Assembly (NCBI GenBank): GCA_032718475.1
Contig: JAUCBJ010001616.1
Coordinates: 62,001 to 126,000, forward strand
From: Nemertoderma westbladi
Taxonomy: Eukaryota > Xenacoelomorpha > Nemertodermatida > Nemertodermatidae
Direction: 5' to 3'
DNA length: 64,000 nucleotides
Shown here: one piece after another, positions 1 through 11,201 of the stretch
Layout: each line of letters begins with the position of its first letter
How positions within the stretch are numbered: the stretch's first letter is position 1
Position numbers and translations under genes: made by a program
Notes under the pieces: model-generated
Databases searched by the model: none
The model's input: the letters and a program-made list of their open reading frames with translations, nothing else
Told to the model about the DNA's origin: nothing

Positions 1-1859
1 AGGTAAAGTCTCTGAATTATGACAAGTTGGTAGATAAATTTGACTACAAATTTTGTATGAAGAGTTGCGTTAGTACTATAAGGGGTGCGCAACCACAATT
101 TTCCAGGGGGGTGTACATACTGCGATGCCACTGACCGAGACCCACTTGTTCATTTTCCTAGGAGGCCATGTATCGTTTTTTTTAGTCACTTAGGCAGATT
201 AGATAATAGTCCTCTATTATCGCTTACTACTTACTATACCTCTGGTATGTATGTACCATGGCGCGAAAAATAAATTTTTATCTTATGAAAACCCCAAATG
301 ATGTTATACTTGTCATTAAGTCTACTTCAAAAAATGATGAATAATAGAGTTTGGACTTAAGAGGGAATTCTCTCGCTCCTATCACTGTAGTTATCTTAAT
401 AAACAGATTGGTTAGGGCAGGTTGATCTCAGGTGACTAATGAAATTAATAACAGCAGTTATTACAAGCTTTCCCCCAATAGGATTTAATTCAAGCCTATT
501 TTACCACTCTACAAAAATAGGCACCCCAGCGAATTAGATGTAGTGAAAACTACATTACAGTAGTGACTAGGATTCTGTCTACCTTCTAACTTCATTACCT
601 CACTGACAGTCGAAATACCGTAGTATATCATACAACTCAAAACCACATCGCTGTCACCGTGGGTATCTGTAATCGGAGATATTTCGACATCATTTTCTAT
701 CCTCAAGATTCTAGACTGATTCTAATAAATAAAATCTATTATAATGAATAATTCACTTGCAAAAAACGCAGAGTAAATTATTCATTACCCCATCAAATAC
801 CGCCAATCATTAAAGTCAATATAACTAGGTTTTAACAACATATGGCGATAAAAATATGTCAGCCTTGTTAATATATAACTTAAATTAGTTAACATTCTGT
901 CATCACAATTATAAAGCAGTAATTATCATAATATAGAATTAATGAACAATTTTATAAAATAATTTTACACCCGAAATAAATAACAACCATATCATCATAT
1001 ATTAGTTAATATATTTTGTTGACTCCGTTCACCGTTGTAATGACTTACTGAGTAAACTGTTGGTTGTGCAGTACATAGCAATAGTGGGGCCTTCGTGCAG
1101 CAAAAGCTGCAAGCCATCTTAGAGAACAATTATAGTTATACTATGGCTAGTTATATCTTTATTATAGGAAGGGATCTAGGGGTCTTATAGTTATATCTTG
1201 GCTTCCGACATACACACACATAGATGCACCCACCCTCCCTCACCCCACACCGCGACACACACAACAAACTTTCAGTAATATAGTAGTAGTAAAAGTAGTA
1301 AAATTATAACAGTTTGCTGATGGCTCGCAGTTTTGACTCGCCCCACAAGCGTGTGTCCCCCTTATGTCATACGTCATGATTAGAGGCAATACTGAGTTAG
1401 TATAGATACTGTTTATTGGTATTAAACCAGCCCTCTAATTAAAACCATATAACTTGGTATTGTACAATAGATCATGATAAATATCATCACGCTTTATGAG
1501 GTAATAACTATATTTTCATATGAAAGAATGTATCTTTAAATTCTCAGTGATCTTCGGTATAATTATTATTTTTTTAAATTGTAAAGCTATCCATAACCAC
1601 ACAATAATGATTTTCTCTAAATACATCTCTCGATACTAAACAGTTTTCACTTTGAATAATATCATTTGTAGAAGTTAAACATGACTATTATTATGATAAA
1701 CCATATTCTAATCAACCACATCCCTATTCGATCACTCTATCCACCATTCTCACTCATAGATCCACTTAATAGCTCCCGAACTGGTTCATCAACTGGACCT
1801 TATTGTTCAAACTTTCAATCTGAAATATATTACATGTAGCTAAGAGAAAAATTGTTGCC
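1..1859. other. AT-rich flank without recognisable gene
   Basis: No reading frame longer than about 65 codons resembles a known family. The stretch is AT-rich, with a short CA/CACCC-rich patch near 1200-1265. I see no exon that matches the potassium channel gene that follows, so an upstream untranslated exon cannot be excluded but is not visible. Confidence 0.5.
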
Positions 1860-2500
1860 AACATAGGACTCACAGGAAAAGCCACCACCAGTTTAGACTA
1901 AATGTCAACTAAATACCAACATACTATACCAACAAACTATCGTGGGATCAGTCTCTTTGTGGTGACTGCAAAATATACAATAAAATGATTCTATATAGGA
2001 TTAGGCCTCACATAGAGAAACTACTGCGTAAGAGACAAAACGGATTTCGACCAAGTAGATCAACAATAGCTCAGATACTTGCACTACGGAGACTGATTGA
2101 AGGAATTAAGTCAAAGAATCTCCCCGCAGTCATGAATTTTGTGGACTTCAAGAAGGCATTCGACTCCATCCATAGGGGTAAAATGCTTGAATTCCTAAGA
2201 GCTTATGGAATACCAGAAGTAATTGTCGCTGGCATTGGATTATTATACTGTGACACAGAAGCTCAGGTACTCTCACCAGATGGTGTAACTGAATTCTTCT
2301 CAATCGTGGCTGTCATACTGCAAATGTGACACATTGGCGCCATTACTGTTTGCAATTGTATTTGATTTCGCAATAAGGACGGCCACTTTTCTGACAACCA
2401 ACATAGGAAAGCGTAGCCGTGGACAACCGGCTATAATATATTTAGATTAACTTGAAAGAGGTACTAGGATAGGAAAGGAAAGGGATGCTCCATGTGAGCA
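1860..2500 (+). mobile_element. LINE-A fragment, internally deleted
   Basis: The frame at 1985-2329 encodes the front half of a LINE reverse transcriptase, including QNGFRPSRSTIAQILALRR, the catalytic-Asp block FVDFKKAFDSIHR and GIGLLYCDTEAQV. It is nearly identical to the longer copy at 30140-30500. After the frame breaks at about 2330 the sequence jumps to the 3' module (2395-2470 resembles 31220-31300), so the FADD half is missing. The fragment lies just upstream of the first exon of potassium channel copy A and in the same orientation. It is non-functional. Confidence 0.85.
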
Positions 2501-2657
2501 ATTTGTTACCAAATGTGGTTGCTGGTGGATAAATTAAAGTAACAAGTAATATCTATTTATAATGTTAAAAGATAACTTTCATTGTTAAAATTACAATTCA
2601 CTGATATAAAATTATATGGTTTAATCGATATGGCGTATTTAAATGACTTAATCTGTT

Positions 2658-2979
2658 ATGTCTAAACCATTATCCTATCAAACATATGTGATGAAAACCG
2701 AAGGGAGTAAATATACAGAGAGAAACAAACCACGAAGGATATGCAAAAAATGGAAGAAAATCCTTCCAATATGCGCGACGATTTTAAAAAAACTATTTGT
2801 TGTTTTATGTATTTCGACCTACATCATCTTTGCCGGTTGTATTATTCATATAATTGAGCGGAAATATACGACTCCTGCACTGGAAATTATTAACCGTTCC
2901 ACGGACGAGATAAAACACACTCTAGAGAAGTTCACTGAAGAAAGACACTGTAAATTAATCAATGTCACCTTATTAGAAG
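2658..2979 (+). CDS. K2P potassium channel copy A, exon 1 (N-terminus and M1)
   Basis: First coding exon of a two-pore-domain potassium channel of 373 aa, an integral plasma-membrane leak channel working as a dimer. Residues 1-40 are a basic cytosolic N-terminus. M1 spans about 43-66, and residues 67-107 begin the extracellular cap, with potential N-glycosylation sites at 79-82 (NRST) and 102-104 (NVT) and a cap cysteine at 98. Cys98 is placed like the TWIK-type inter-subunit disulfide cysteine. The exon ends GAAG|GTAGGT at 2979/2980 in phase 1 and joins exon 2 in frame 12 kb downstream. The homologous exon of copy B (35913-36216) has the same phase and layout. The subfamily call (TWIK-like) is an inference from the pore motifs in exon 3. 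Confidence 0.9.
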
Positions 2980-3083
2980 GTAGGTTAAACCAACGCAACC
3001 GTTTATAATTTACTCATCTCTCCTATCCTATGATAATACATTCTGTGGTGAAGTTCAACAGAGAGCTCATCCTTTTACATAGG

Positions 3084-3176
3084 GATAGGGTGCGGTATTA
3101 GATAGTTAGCGGTATTAGATAGAGTGCCGTATTAGATAGAGTGCGGAATTAGATAGTTAGCGGTTTTAGATAGAGG
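3084..3176. repeat. Minisatellite, short left block of the TAGATAGAGTGCGGTAT array
   Basis: About five copies of the 17-bp unit that makes up the large array at 4374-6068. It is separated from that array by a LINE-B fragment, which suggests one array interrupted by, or grown across, the LINE fragment. Confidence 0.85.
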
Positions 3177-4370
3177 AATATCTCCAATGGGAATATCTGG
3201 GAGTACAGACTCAGACACTTTGACTTCTATAAAGTTATCAGGCAATACCCTGTCATTATTGAGGAGCTTTTCAAAGTGGCCCTTCCAACCATTGAGGCGA
3301 TCGGCTGGTGATTCAGCCTTAACTTTGGTGGTTGGTTGGCTATTCCGCAAGGTAAGCAAGTTGATCGATTTCCATGCCTAGGATGATTGCCTGCTGTCGT
3401 CAGAATCATTGATGGCATCAACCTGTTGGTTTATTAGCTCCTGTAGATTAACAGTGTATTGCCTGTTCAGGGACCTAGATGCAGCCTTAACTGCAATCCT
3501 GGCCGCTGTAGTCTGTTTGAGTCGGGACTCTTTCTACGCCTTATCATATTACGCCTTATTCATTTCGGCACTTCTGAATTTTTTTGTCAGTCCAGGGGGG
3601 GGGGCCCTGTTCCTGTTTCGAGTGTATACATGAACTGTTTCTGTAGTTGCTAACTTAACTGCTTCTGTGAAGGCAGTATAGCCCTCGCAGTGATCTGCCG
3701 TTTCAGAGGCAAGAACCTCATACCTGTTGTTCAGCTGTATCTCAAGCTGGATCTCACACTTGGCTGTTGTAACAGAGAGGACCAGTCATGCCGCGGCAAG
3801 GCAGATTTCGTTGTTCGGCTAGCACGCAGACTAAGTCTTACCTTGGCCACAATAAGGCGGTGATCACTGGAGAAGGGTCGAAGTGTAAATGCATTACAGT
3901 CTTGTATAGTAGTATAGTATAGTATATAGTCTAGTATAGTATATATATGGTCTATCTGGGACTTGTGACCACTGGGTCCACTATGAGTCCATAGCTTTCC
4001 AGTTCGCTTCTTGAACTGGGTTCCAGCCGAAAACAATCCATTTCCAGAGATAAAATCCTGAAGATGGACGGAATTTCGGTTAACACTATTGCTATAGACC
4101 CAGGGCGATGTAGGTGATTGATGCAGACTTGCATTAAAGTCTCCCAGGAATGTTAAGAATGCATGCTGATCCACTCCATCAGTAGCTGCTTGTAGATTGT
4201 AGTATAAATTTTCCACCTCCTCTACAGGGGCAACACTAGTTGGAGAGTAGCACACAATCAGAACCACCTTAGGAAACTTCTTAGCCAGTCTTCCAGAACA
4301 TGAGAAGTGGCAACGGATGATGCGGTTAGAGATTGGGTCTATTTTGTCCAATGCTGCATTTGCAGTATAG
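3177..4370 (-). mobile_element. LINE-B fragment (endonuclease to start of RT)
   Basis: On the minus strand 4351-3731 encodes the C-terminal half of an apurinic-type endonuclease with GDFN, QIDHI and SSDHR active-site blocks. After frame breaks, 3653-3180 encodes the linker and the beginning of the RT region, with HFEKLLNNDR and LPDIPIGDI, matching the good copy at 22380-22050. It stops abruptly at GDIP where minisatellite sequence resumes. Both ends are truncated, so it is a dead fragment. Confidence 0.85.
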
Positions 4371-4373
4371 ATT

Positions 4374-6068
4374 ATCTATTAGATAGTTAGCGGTAATAGA
4401 TAGAGTGTGGTATTAGATAAGAGTGCGGTATTAGATATAGTGCAGTATTAGATAGAGCGTGGTGTTAGATAGAGTGCGGTATTAGATAAATTGCGGTGTT
4501 AGATAGAGTGCAGTATTAGACAGAGTGCGGTATTAGATAGTGCGGTATTAGATAGAGTGCGGTATTATATAAAGTGCGGTATTAGATAGAGTGCGGTAAT
4601 AGATATAGTGCAGTATTAGATAGAGTGTGGTGTTAGATAGAGTGCGGTATTAGATAAATTGCGGTGTTAGATAGAGTGCAGTATTAGACAGAGTGCGGTA
4701 TTAGATAGTGCGGTATTAGATAGAGTGCGGTATTAGATAAAGTGCGGTATTAGATAGAGTGCGGTAATAGATATAGTGCAGTATTAGATAGAGTGTGGTG
4801 TTAGATAGAGTGCGGTATTAGATAAATTGCGGTGTTAGATAGAGTGCAGTATTAGACAGAGTGCGGTATTAGATAGTGCGGTATTAGATAGAGTGCGGTA
4901 ATAGATAGAGTGTGGTATTAGATAAGAGTGCGGTATTAGATATAGTGCAGTATTAGATAGAGCGTGGTGTTAGATAGAGTGCGGTATTAGATAAATTGCG
5001 GTGTTAGATAGAGTGCAGTATTAGACAGAGTGCGGTATTAGATAGTGCGGTATTAGATAGAGTGCGGTATTAGATAAAGTGCGGTATTAGATAGAGTGCG
5101 GTAATAGATATAGTGCAGTATTAGATAGAGTGTGGTGTTAGACAGAGTGCGGTATTAAATAGTGCGGTATTAGATAGAGTGCAGTATTAGATAAAGTGCG
5201 GTATTAGATAGAGTGCGGTAATAGATATAGTGCAGTATTAGATAGAGCGTGGTGTTAGATAGAGTGCGGTATTAGATAAATTGCGGTGTTAGATAGAGTG
5301 CAGTATTAGACAGAGTGCGGTATTAGATAGTGCGGTATTAGATAGAGTGCGGTATTAGATAAAGTGCGGAATTAGATAGAGTGCGGTAATAGATATAGTG
5401 CAGTATTAGATAGAGTGTGGTGTTAGATAGAGTGCGGTATTAGATAAATTGCGGTGTTAGATAGAGTGCAGTATTAGACAGAGTGCGGTATTAGATAGTG
5501 CGGTATTATATAGAGGGCGGTATTAGATAGAGTGTGGTATTAGATAGAGTGCGGTATTAGATATAGTGCAGTATTAGATAGTGTGCGGTATTAGATGGAG
5601 TTAGGTATTAGATATAGTGCGGTAGTAGATATAGTGTGGTATTAGATAGAGTGTGGTATTAGATATAGTGCGGTATTAGATAGAGTGTGGTATTAGATGT
5701 AGTGCAGTATTAGATAGAGTGCGGTATTAGATAGAGTGCGGTATTAGATAAAGTGTGGTATTAGATATAGTGCGGTATTAGATAGAGTGTGGTATTAGAT
5801 ATAGTGCAGTATTAGATAGAGTGCGGTATTAGATAGTGTACGGTAATAGATAGAGTGCGGTATTAAATAGATTGTGGTGTTAGATAGAGTGCGGTATTAG
5901 ATAGAGTGTGGTATTAGATATAGTGCAGTATTAGATAGTGTGGTATTAGATATAGTGCGGTATTAGATAGAGTGCGGTATTAGATAGAGTGTGGTATTAG
6001 ATAGAGTGCGGTATTAGATAAAGTGCGGTATTAGATAGAGTGTGGTATTAGATAGAGTTAGGTATTAG
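4374..6068. repeat. 17-bp minisatellite with 168-bp higher-order repeat
   Basis: About a hundred tandem copies of a 17-bp unit, consensus TAGATAGAGTGCGGTAT, with variants (aattg, gtgtta, cagaca, an 11-bp short form). The distinctive variant run ATAAATTGCGG recurs at about 4491, 4659, 4827, 4996, 5281 and 5449. Adjacent steps are 168-169 bp, and the single longer step is 285 bp. The array therefore has a nested higher-order unit of about ten monomers. From about 5510 to 6068 the order is less regular. Confidence 0.95.
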
Positions 6069-6235
6069 TAACATTTTCACAATTTTCAAAATTCACATGT
6101 GGGCAGGCAATGACGACATGTGTAGTTTGACGTTTGTGTAGAGCTGTAGAAGCAAGACGGTTTAGACTGTCATCGTCGTCATGAACCGTGCTATTATTGT
6201 ATACTGATTGTGCTATTGATGATGATTGTGGATGC

Positions 6236-6312
6236 GGCGATGAGTAGTACCGAAACGCAAAACACACCGGTCGGGATTCCCTCGCCAACTCGGGGATCCC
6301 GTCACAGTCTAA
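6236..6312. repeat. Dispersed repeat shared with 60533-60612
   Basis: The stretch around ACACCGGTCGGGAT and CTCGCCAACTCGG followed by ATCCCGTCACA recurs at 60575-60610 with small differences, and the flanking GCGGCGA(T/C)GAGTA also matches. This is a dispersed repeat of unknown class. Confidence 0.7.
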
Positions 6313-6399
6313 ACCCTGCTTAAAACAGTCTAAACCGCGACTTCAAGTCTAAACCTCTTAGTCAAGACCTACTTGAAGAAAACAAACTGTGACGAAAAC

Positions 6400-6815
6400 A
6401 TGCCAACATGGGTACGATGAGCAAACAACCGCCCCAAGGTCCAGAGGGAGAAGGAAGCCCGCCGCGCACCCTGAGTGATACTGTAGAGACCAAATGATTT
6501 GGGAGGCAGTGACAAGGCGGTACTGGCCCGCCACACTGGATTCACCGATGAGAGACGATTCGGTGGTAGAGGAGGAAGGTGGATGGGTATGAGGGGACGA
6601 GAGACACGAGTCGGCACGAGACCAGAGCGGCGAACGAAGTACCGGAGTCGCTGGCCAACCAGTGGCCGAAGGCGGCGAGTGGCCAACCGGAACGGCAATG
6701 GTGGGGCCGACGGTATCACGCACGATACCAACCGGAAACTCGGAGCAATAGGCCTACTGCTTGTACAATGCATGCCAATTTCAACACCGCCAGGCACTGG
6801 GTGATTGCAGAGTGA
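6400..6815. other. GC-rich segment of unknown origin
   Basis: A sharply GC-rich patch in AT-rich surroundings, open in several frames on both strands (for example 6499-6804 + and 6369-6890 -). I recognise no domain in any frame. Its composition resembles the GC-rich retroelement at 18.84-19.93 kb, so it may be part of a retroelement, but that is inference only. Confidence 0.35.
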
Positions 6816-7659
6816 GATTAAGGGCAGCACACCACTAAAATATATAAAAAAAATGAAAATTGAGTTTTTGATTGTTTTTTGGTGATTCACATATGGTCTT
6901 CGCTGTGGTAAAATTTTGAGTCCATATCAATACAGGAAGATTGTAAAAATTGCCTAGCTTTTGTGTATGTCCGATGGATTTTTGAGACTTTGAGTTACTT
7001 TTTAGCGAACAATACATCTGCCAAATACAGTATCTATAGATGCTGTTATTATGAGTTTCAAATCATCATTTTCTTCAATTTATGTAGTGGAGGGAATTTC
7101 AAACTTCTACTTCTGCAGTTATTTTTAGTAAAATTTTCAGTCTGATGTGTGGCATTGTTACTGTCTTGTTTCAATCGCTTGGCTACTTGACATCTTTCTT
7201 TGAAGACTCTGAAGATCTTATACAACATTATATTATATGTATGTGTCTGTCATCAATCAATGTTATATTCTGCTTACAAACAGGGCCTAAAGCCCTGAAA
7301 CACTTTTTGAGGGTTTGAGGTACTCTCCTACAGTCTGACAGTAGGCCTATCTGAAAAACACATACATCTTCATACATTTGTACCTTGTAGCAGAAGTTCT
7401 GATTTTGTAAATTATAGGCCTATATTAGTATAATATGGGTGTAGGAGTAGTTACCCAAAGATACCCATAACTGCCATAAACAAAACAGAAAATATTTACA
7501 AGTAGGCCTATAGGCTTTTAGATAACTATAATATATGACTACTATCTGACTATTTTCTGTGATATAATTTATTGATTGTTTTTTACTACATGGTACCTAC
7601 AGAGCTTGGTCCTTACCTGCTTGAAGTTACCCTGATGTTCAAGCTTTATAGAGAAACGG

Positions 7660-9370
7660 CGTTTCAGAGGAAACCGTTACAAGCCAGCAGTCGGTATCAG
7701 TAGTAGTGCTCAGTGCAGCAGTTCTGCCACTGAAAGCAATGCAGAAGTTGTCCCTATTGAAACAACTGGTACTATTTAACGACAAGCAGCTTCTAGTAGA
7801 AAGATAGCTACTGTTCCTGGAACTCTGGGATTTCCTGACTACAGTTCATCTAGGGATGGGTTTGAACTTATGGACATAGAATTATTGAATATTGCTCTTT
7901 CTGAAATTGTTTGCTATCAACATTGCCATGGTTCAAATATCATAATTGAAAAACAAATACAGTGTGGACTGGCTTCAAACTTCCAATTGAAATGCCATTC
8001 TTGTTTCAATTACGTACCATTTGACTCATCACCTCCAGCAAAAGTATCCACAAACAAGAAGGGCCAGGCACACTATGAGAACAATCTTCGTTTTGCATAT
8101 GGAATGAGGTCTATTGGAATTGGTGAAGAAGGAGCTAAAACATTTGCTGCAATAATGGGTATACAATCTCCCATTCAGCATTTTGATAGAACCTATGATG
8201 TAATTCTGCCAGCAGTCAAAGCAGTAGCTAAAGAAACTATGAAGGATGCTTGTTTGGAAGCTGTTTCAGAAAATGCCAATGATAATGCCACTGATATTGC
8301 TGTATGTGTTGATGGTAGTTGGCAACGTCGAGGACATAAGTCTCTCAATGGAGTTGTAACAATGACATCAATGGATACTGGTAAGGTCATAGAGATGTGC
8401 AATGTGTCTCTAAATTCTGCCATGGTTGCATCAAGATTCAGTCTCAGCCTCAAAGTGTGAAAGATGCATACAAGGAGATCTGCATCAAAAACTATGAAGG
8501 TACAAGCGGTGGAATGGAGGTTGTAGGTGCCAAGATGATGTTCAATCGCTCTGTTGATATTTATGGTGTTAGATATACAAAATATCTTGGTGATGGAGAT
8601 AGTAGTTCGTTTTCTACGGTAGCCAATAGTCAACCATATGGAAGTGATTGCCCAATATCCAAATTAGAATGCATAGGGCATGTACATAAAAGGATGGGAT
8701 GTAGACTGCGGCATCTAAAGACCTCTCTCAAGGGTAAGAAATTATCTGATAGTAAAACAATAGGAGGTAGAAACCGGCATACAGACAATACCATAAACTC
8801 TCTCCAACTGTACTATGGGATGGCAATTAGACAAAATACCCATGATCTTCAAGCAATGCATCGTGCAGTCCAAGCTATCCGTTTCCATAAGATGTCCACA
8901 AATGAGAATCCCCAACATGGATTATGTCCCAAAGAGGATAACACCTGGTGTGGATACAACAAATCCCTCATTACTGGAGAAGGTTATAATCATAAACATT
9001 CACTTCCAATAGCAATTATGGATGAGATTCGACCAATTTTCAGAGATCTATCAAACTTGAATCTTTAGAGTAAGTGCTTACATGGGCAAACTCAAAATTG
9101 TAATGAGAGTGTCAATAACTCAATCTGGGTTCTTTGCCCCAAGCGGGTATTTGTTGGATATAAAACTCTTGAGCTTGGGACATATGATGCTATATCATGC
9201 TTTAACTCTGGAAATATATCAAGATTCAAAGTTCTAGAGAAACTCGGAATAGATGCAGGACAATATTCTGTGAATGGATTGCAACAACTTGATGATCTCC
9301 ATATCAAGCGTGCCAATCGAGATTGTCGAGAAAGTATTAATTATACTTGTACTGATTCGATTTATTTAAA
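7660..9370 (+). pseudogene. Mutator-type transposase, broken
   Basis: Reads as a transposase of the Mutator-domain (MULE-like) family found in many invertebrates. The first part (7870-8420) has a CHSC zinc-binding-like pair, NNLRFAYGMRSIGIG, and DGSWQRRGHKSLNGVV, which carries the first acidic catalytic block. A frameshift near 8400-8430 moves the frame to the second part (to 9066). That part has YEGTSGGMEVVGAKM, YLGDGDSSSF (second acidic block), ECIGHVHKRMGCRLR, QLYYGMAIRQN and NPQHGLCP. An in-frame stop at 9066-9068 precedes a recognisable tail to about 9360 (GYKTLELGTYDAM), and another stop lies upstream near 7782. It is an inactive relic in potassium channel intron 1. I found no terminal inverted repeats. 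Confidence 0.85.
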
Positions 9371-9990
9371 TAACATATTTTTTACATAAATTTTTAATCG
9401 CGCTAGACCCTTATATTTACATAGAATGTTTTAAATTTACCTGTCTGTACAATGTACATGATGTTACTAATGTTTTTAATCAAATGTATGATTAATTATT
9501 GCATAATTGTAATGTAATGTATTTTTGCACTGGACCGAGTTAACATTTATTTTAATGTAGTTTTGCACTTGAGACCTTTATTTTAAAATCATGTTACTAT
9601 TTCAATCAACGCGATTCATTTTAATGACATATAAACTGTATATACTGTATATGTATACTGTATATATATATATATATATATGTACTGATTCTATTTATTT
9701 AAATAACATATTTTTTACATAAATTTTTATTCACGCAAGACCCTTGTACATGTACATATAATGTTTCAATTTTACCTGTGTCTGTACATGATGTTAGTAA
9801 TGTATTTTAATCAACTCCATTTATTTTTAAGTATTTTTGCTCTAGACCGAGTTACCATTTATCTTAACATTTATTTTAATGTATTTTGCACCAGACCTTC
9901 ATTTAAAATACTCTTTTTTTCGTACTTTGTACATACAGTTAAAATAATCATTAGTACTTTATATAGTTCTTAATTTCCAAATATATTTTA
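9345..9990. repeat. Diverged tandem duplication, period about 335 bp
   Basis: A block beginning GTACTGATTCGATTTATTTA at about 9350 recurs at about 9683 with the same order of sub-motifs (ACATATTTTTTACATAAATT, GACCCTT, ACCTGT, GTACATGATGTTA, GACCGAGTTA). The copies differ by indels. A short TATA microsatellite sits at the junction (9640-9680). There is no coding content. Confidence 0.8.
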
Positions 9991-10497
9991 TTGCATATTG
10001 TTTTTATTTATAACATTTGTACTTAGGCAATTATGTCATGTGTCCCGCAATGTAGTGTAATAACTATATAGATAAAACTATTACGACACTAATAAATAAT
10101 ACCAATACCAACACCGAATACAGTATGTTATTTCAGTATTGTCTGATTGCAGGATTCCAGATTCCTGGATTCAGGGATTGAGTATAGTACCGGTACAGGC
10201 AGACAGGCCACAATGGTATTACTGTAATTTCGTAATTTGCCAGAAACCCAGCTGATTTAGTCTCCTAGCAACCCACAGATGTCAAGCGTTATAATTTTGG
10301 ATAATTAAATTTATTATAACTTTAAACAGTTACACTGGTGCTACACGAAGGTCCCAAGCAAATTCAACTTGGAAAATTTCTAAATTTTTGACAGACTATT
10401 TGTCAACCAAGTTTGGTTACATTTCATCGAGGATTGATCGAGTTATTAACGTTCAAAATTGAACATCGCAAAAAAAGCGACAGAACGACAGATCAAC

Positions 10498-10678
10498 AGA
10501 ACGACAGGTTGATTAATGGTACCCCTACGCTAAGGCTCACTCACTTCTTGGTTCGCCCCACAGAACGACAGGTTGATTAATGGTACCCCTACGCTAAGGC
10601 TCACTCACATCATGGCTCGCCCCACAACAGACACACCTTGTATGCTAAGCTCGTTTACTTTCAATGCTCGCCCCACAA
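10498..10678. repeat. 64-bp tandem duplication with gene-poor flank
   Basis: ACGACAGGTTGATTAATGGT and the following CCCCTACGCTAAGGCTCACTCAC occur at 10501 and again at 10565, and a decayed third unit ends GCTCGCCCCACA near 10675. A related GACTCGCCCCACA lies near 1338. The preceding 9990-10497 holds no recognisable gene. Confidence 0.8.
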
Positions 10679-11142
10679 TTTTTAATAGTAATGGTGCTAA
10701 TGTGTCACCTTGCAGTATGCCAATCTTGTTTTCACCATCTAGAGAGAGCACCTGAACATGTGTCACAATATAATAATCCAATGCAACAATTACTTCTGAC
10801 ATTCCATAAGCTCTTAGGATTTCCATCATTTTCCCTCTGTTGGTGGAATATATGCTTTTTTGAAGTACACAAATGTAACAGAGTACATGCATTCATTGTG
10901 GCAATCTTTTGTGTCTTTTTAGGTTTCAACAGGTTGATTATTATTTCTCTCTAATTTCTGTTGCAGTAGCCGATTTATCGAACCCAGACTCGTGCACCAC
11001 TGAGGGCCATTTGAAGGCCTAGTTGAAGACCGTGGAATGGCCATGATAATTATTGGAGGGATATTTTGGTTGTGGGAGTAAACTGCTTGTGCTCGCAATC
11101 CCTACAAGCATCTTCACAGTAGGCTGCTAATATTGGTTGATT
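10640..11142 (-). mobile_element. LINE-A fragment, RT joined to 5' region
   Basis: On the minus strand 10892-10640 encodes the RT block GKMMEILRAYGMSEVIVA and QGDTLAPLL. Upstream in the element (10880-11140) the sequence matches the 5' region of LINE-A seen at 13610-13830. The endonuclease and linker are therefore deleted between them. It abuts a palindrome that separates it from the next LINE-A copy. Confidence 0.75.
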
Positions 11143-11201
11143 AGCCACAGTGGAAAGTGTACTTTTATAAGGGGTATAAAAGTACACTTTCCACTGTGGC
11201 T
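11143..11201. repeat. Perfect palindrome from LINE-A sequence
   Basis: Two perfect 26-nt arms (11143-11168 and 11176-11201) flank a 7-nt spacer. The arm sequence, GCCACAGTGGAAAGTGTA and onward, is normal LINE-A coding sequence (compare 30974-30997), so one arm is an inverted duplication at the junction of two LINE-A fragments. Confidence 0.95.

Noticed and set aside
4374-6068. CRISPR-like regular repeats
   Set aside because: Units are directly adjacent 17-mers without spacers, in a eukaryotic intron; a minisatellite.
6369-6890. 173-codon minus-strand frame in GC-rich DNA
   Set aside because: Several overlapping frames are open because of GC content; no domain recognised in any of them.
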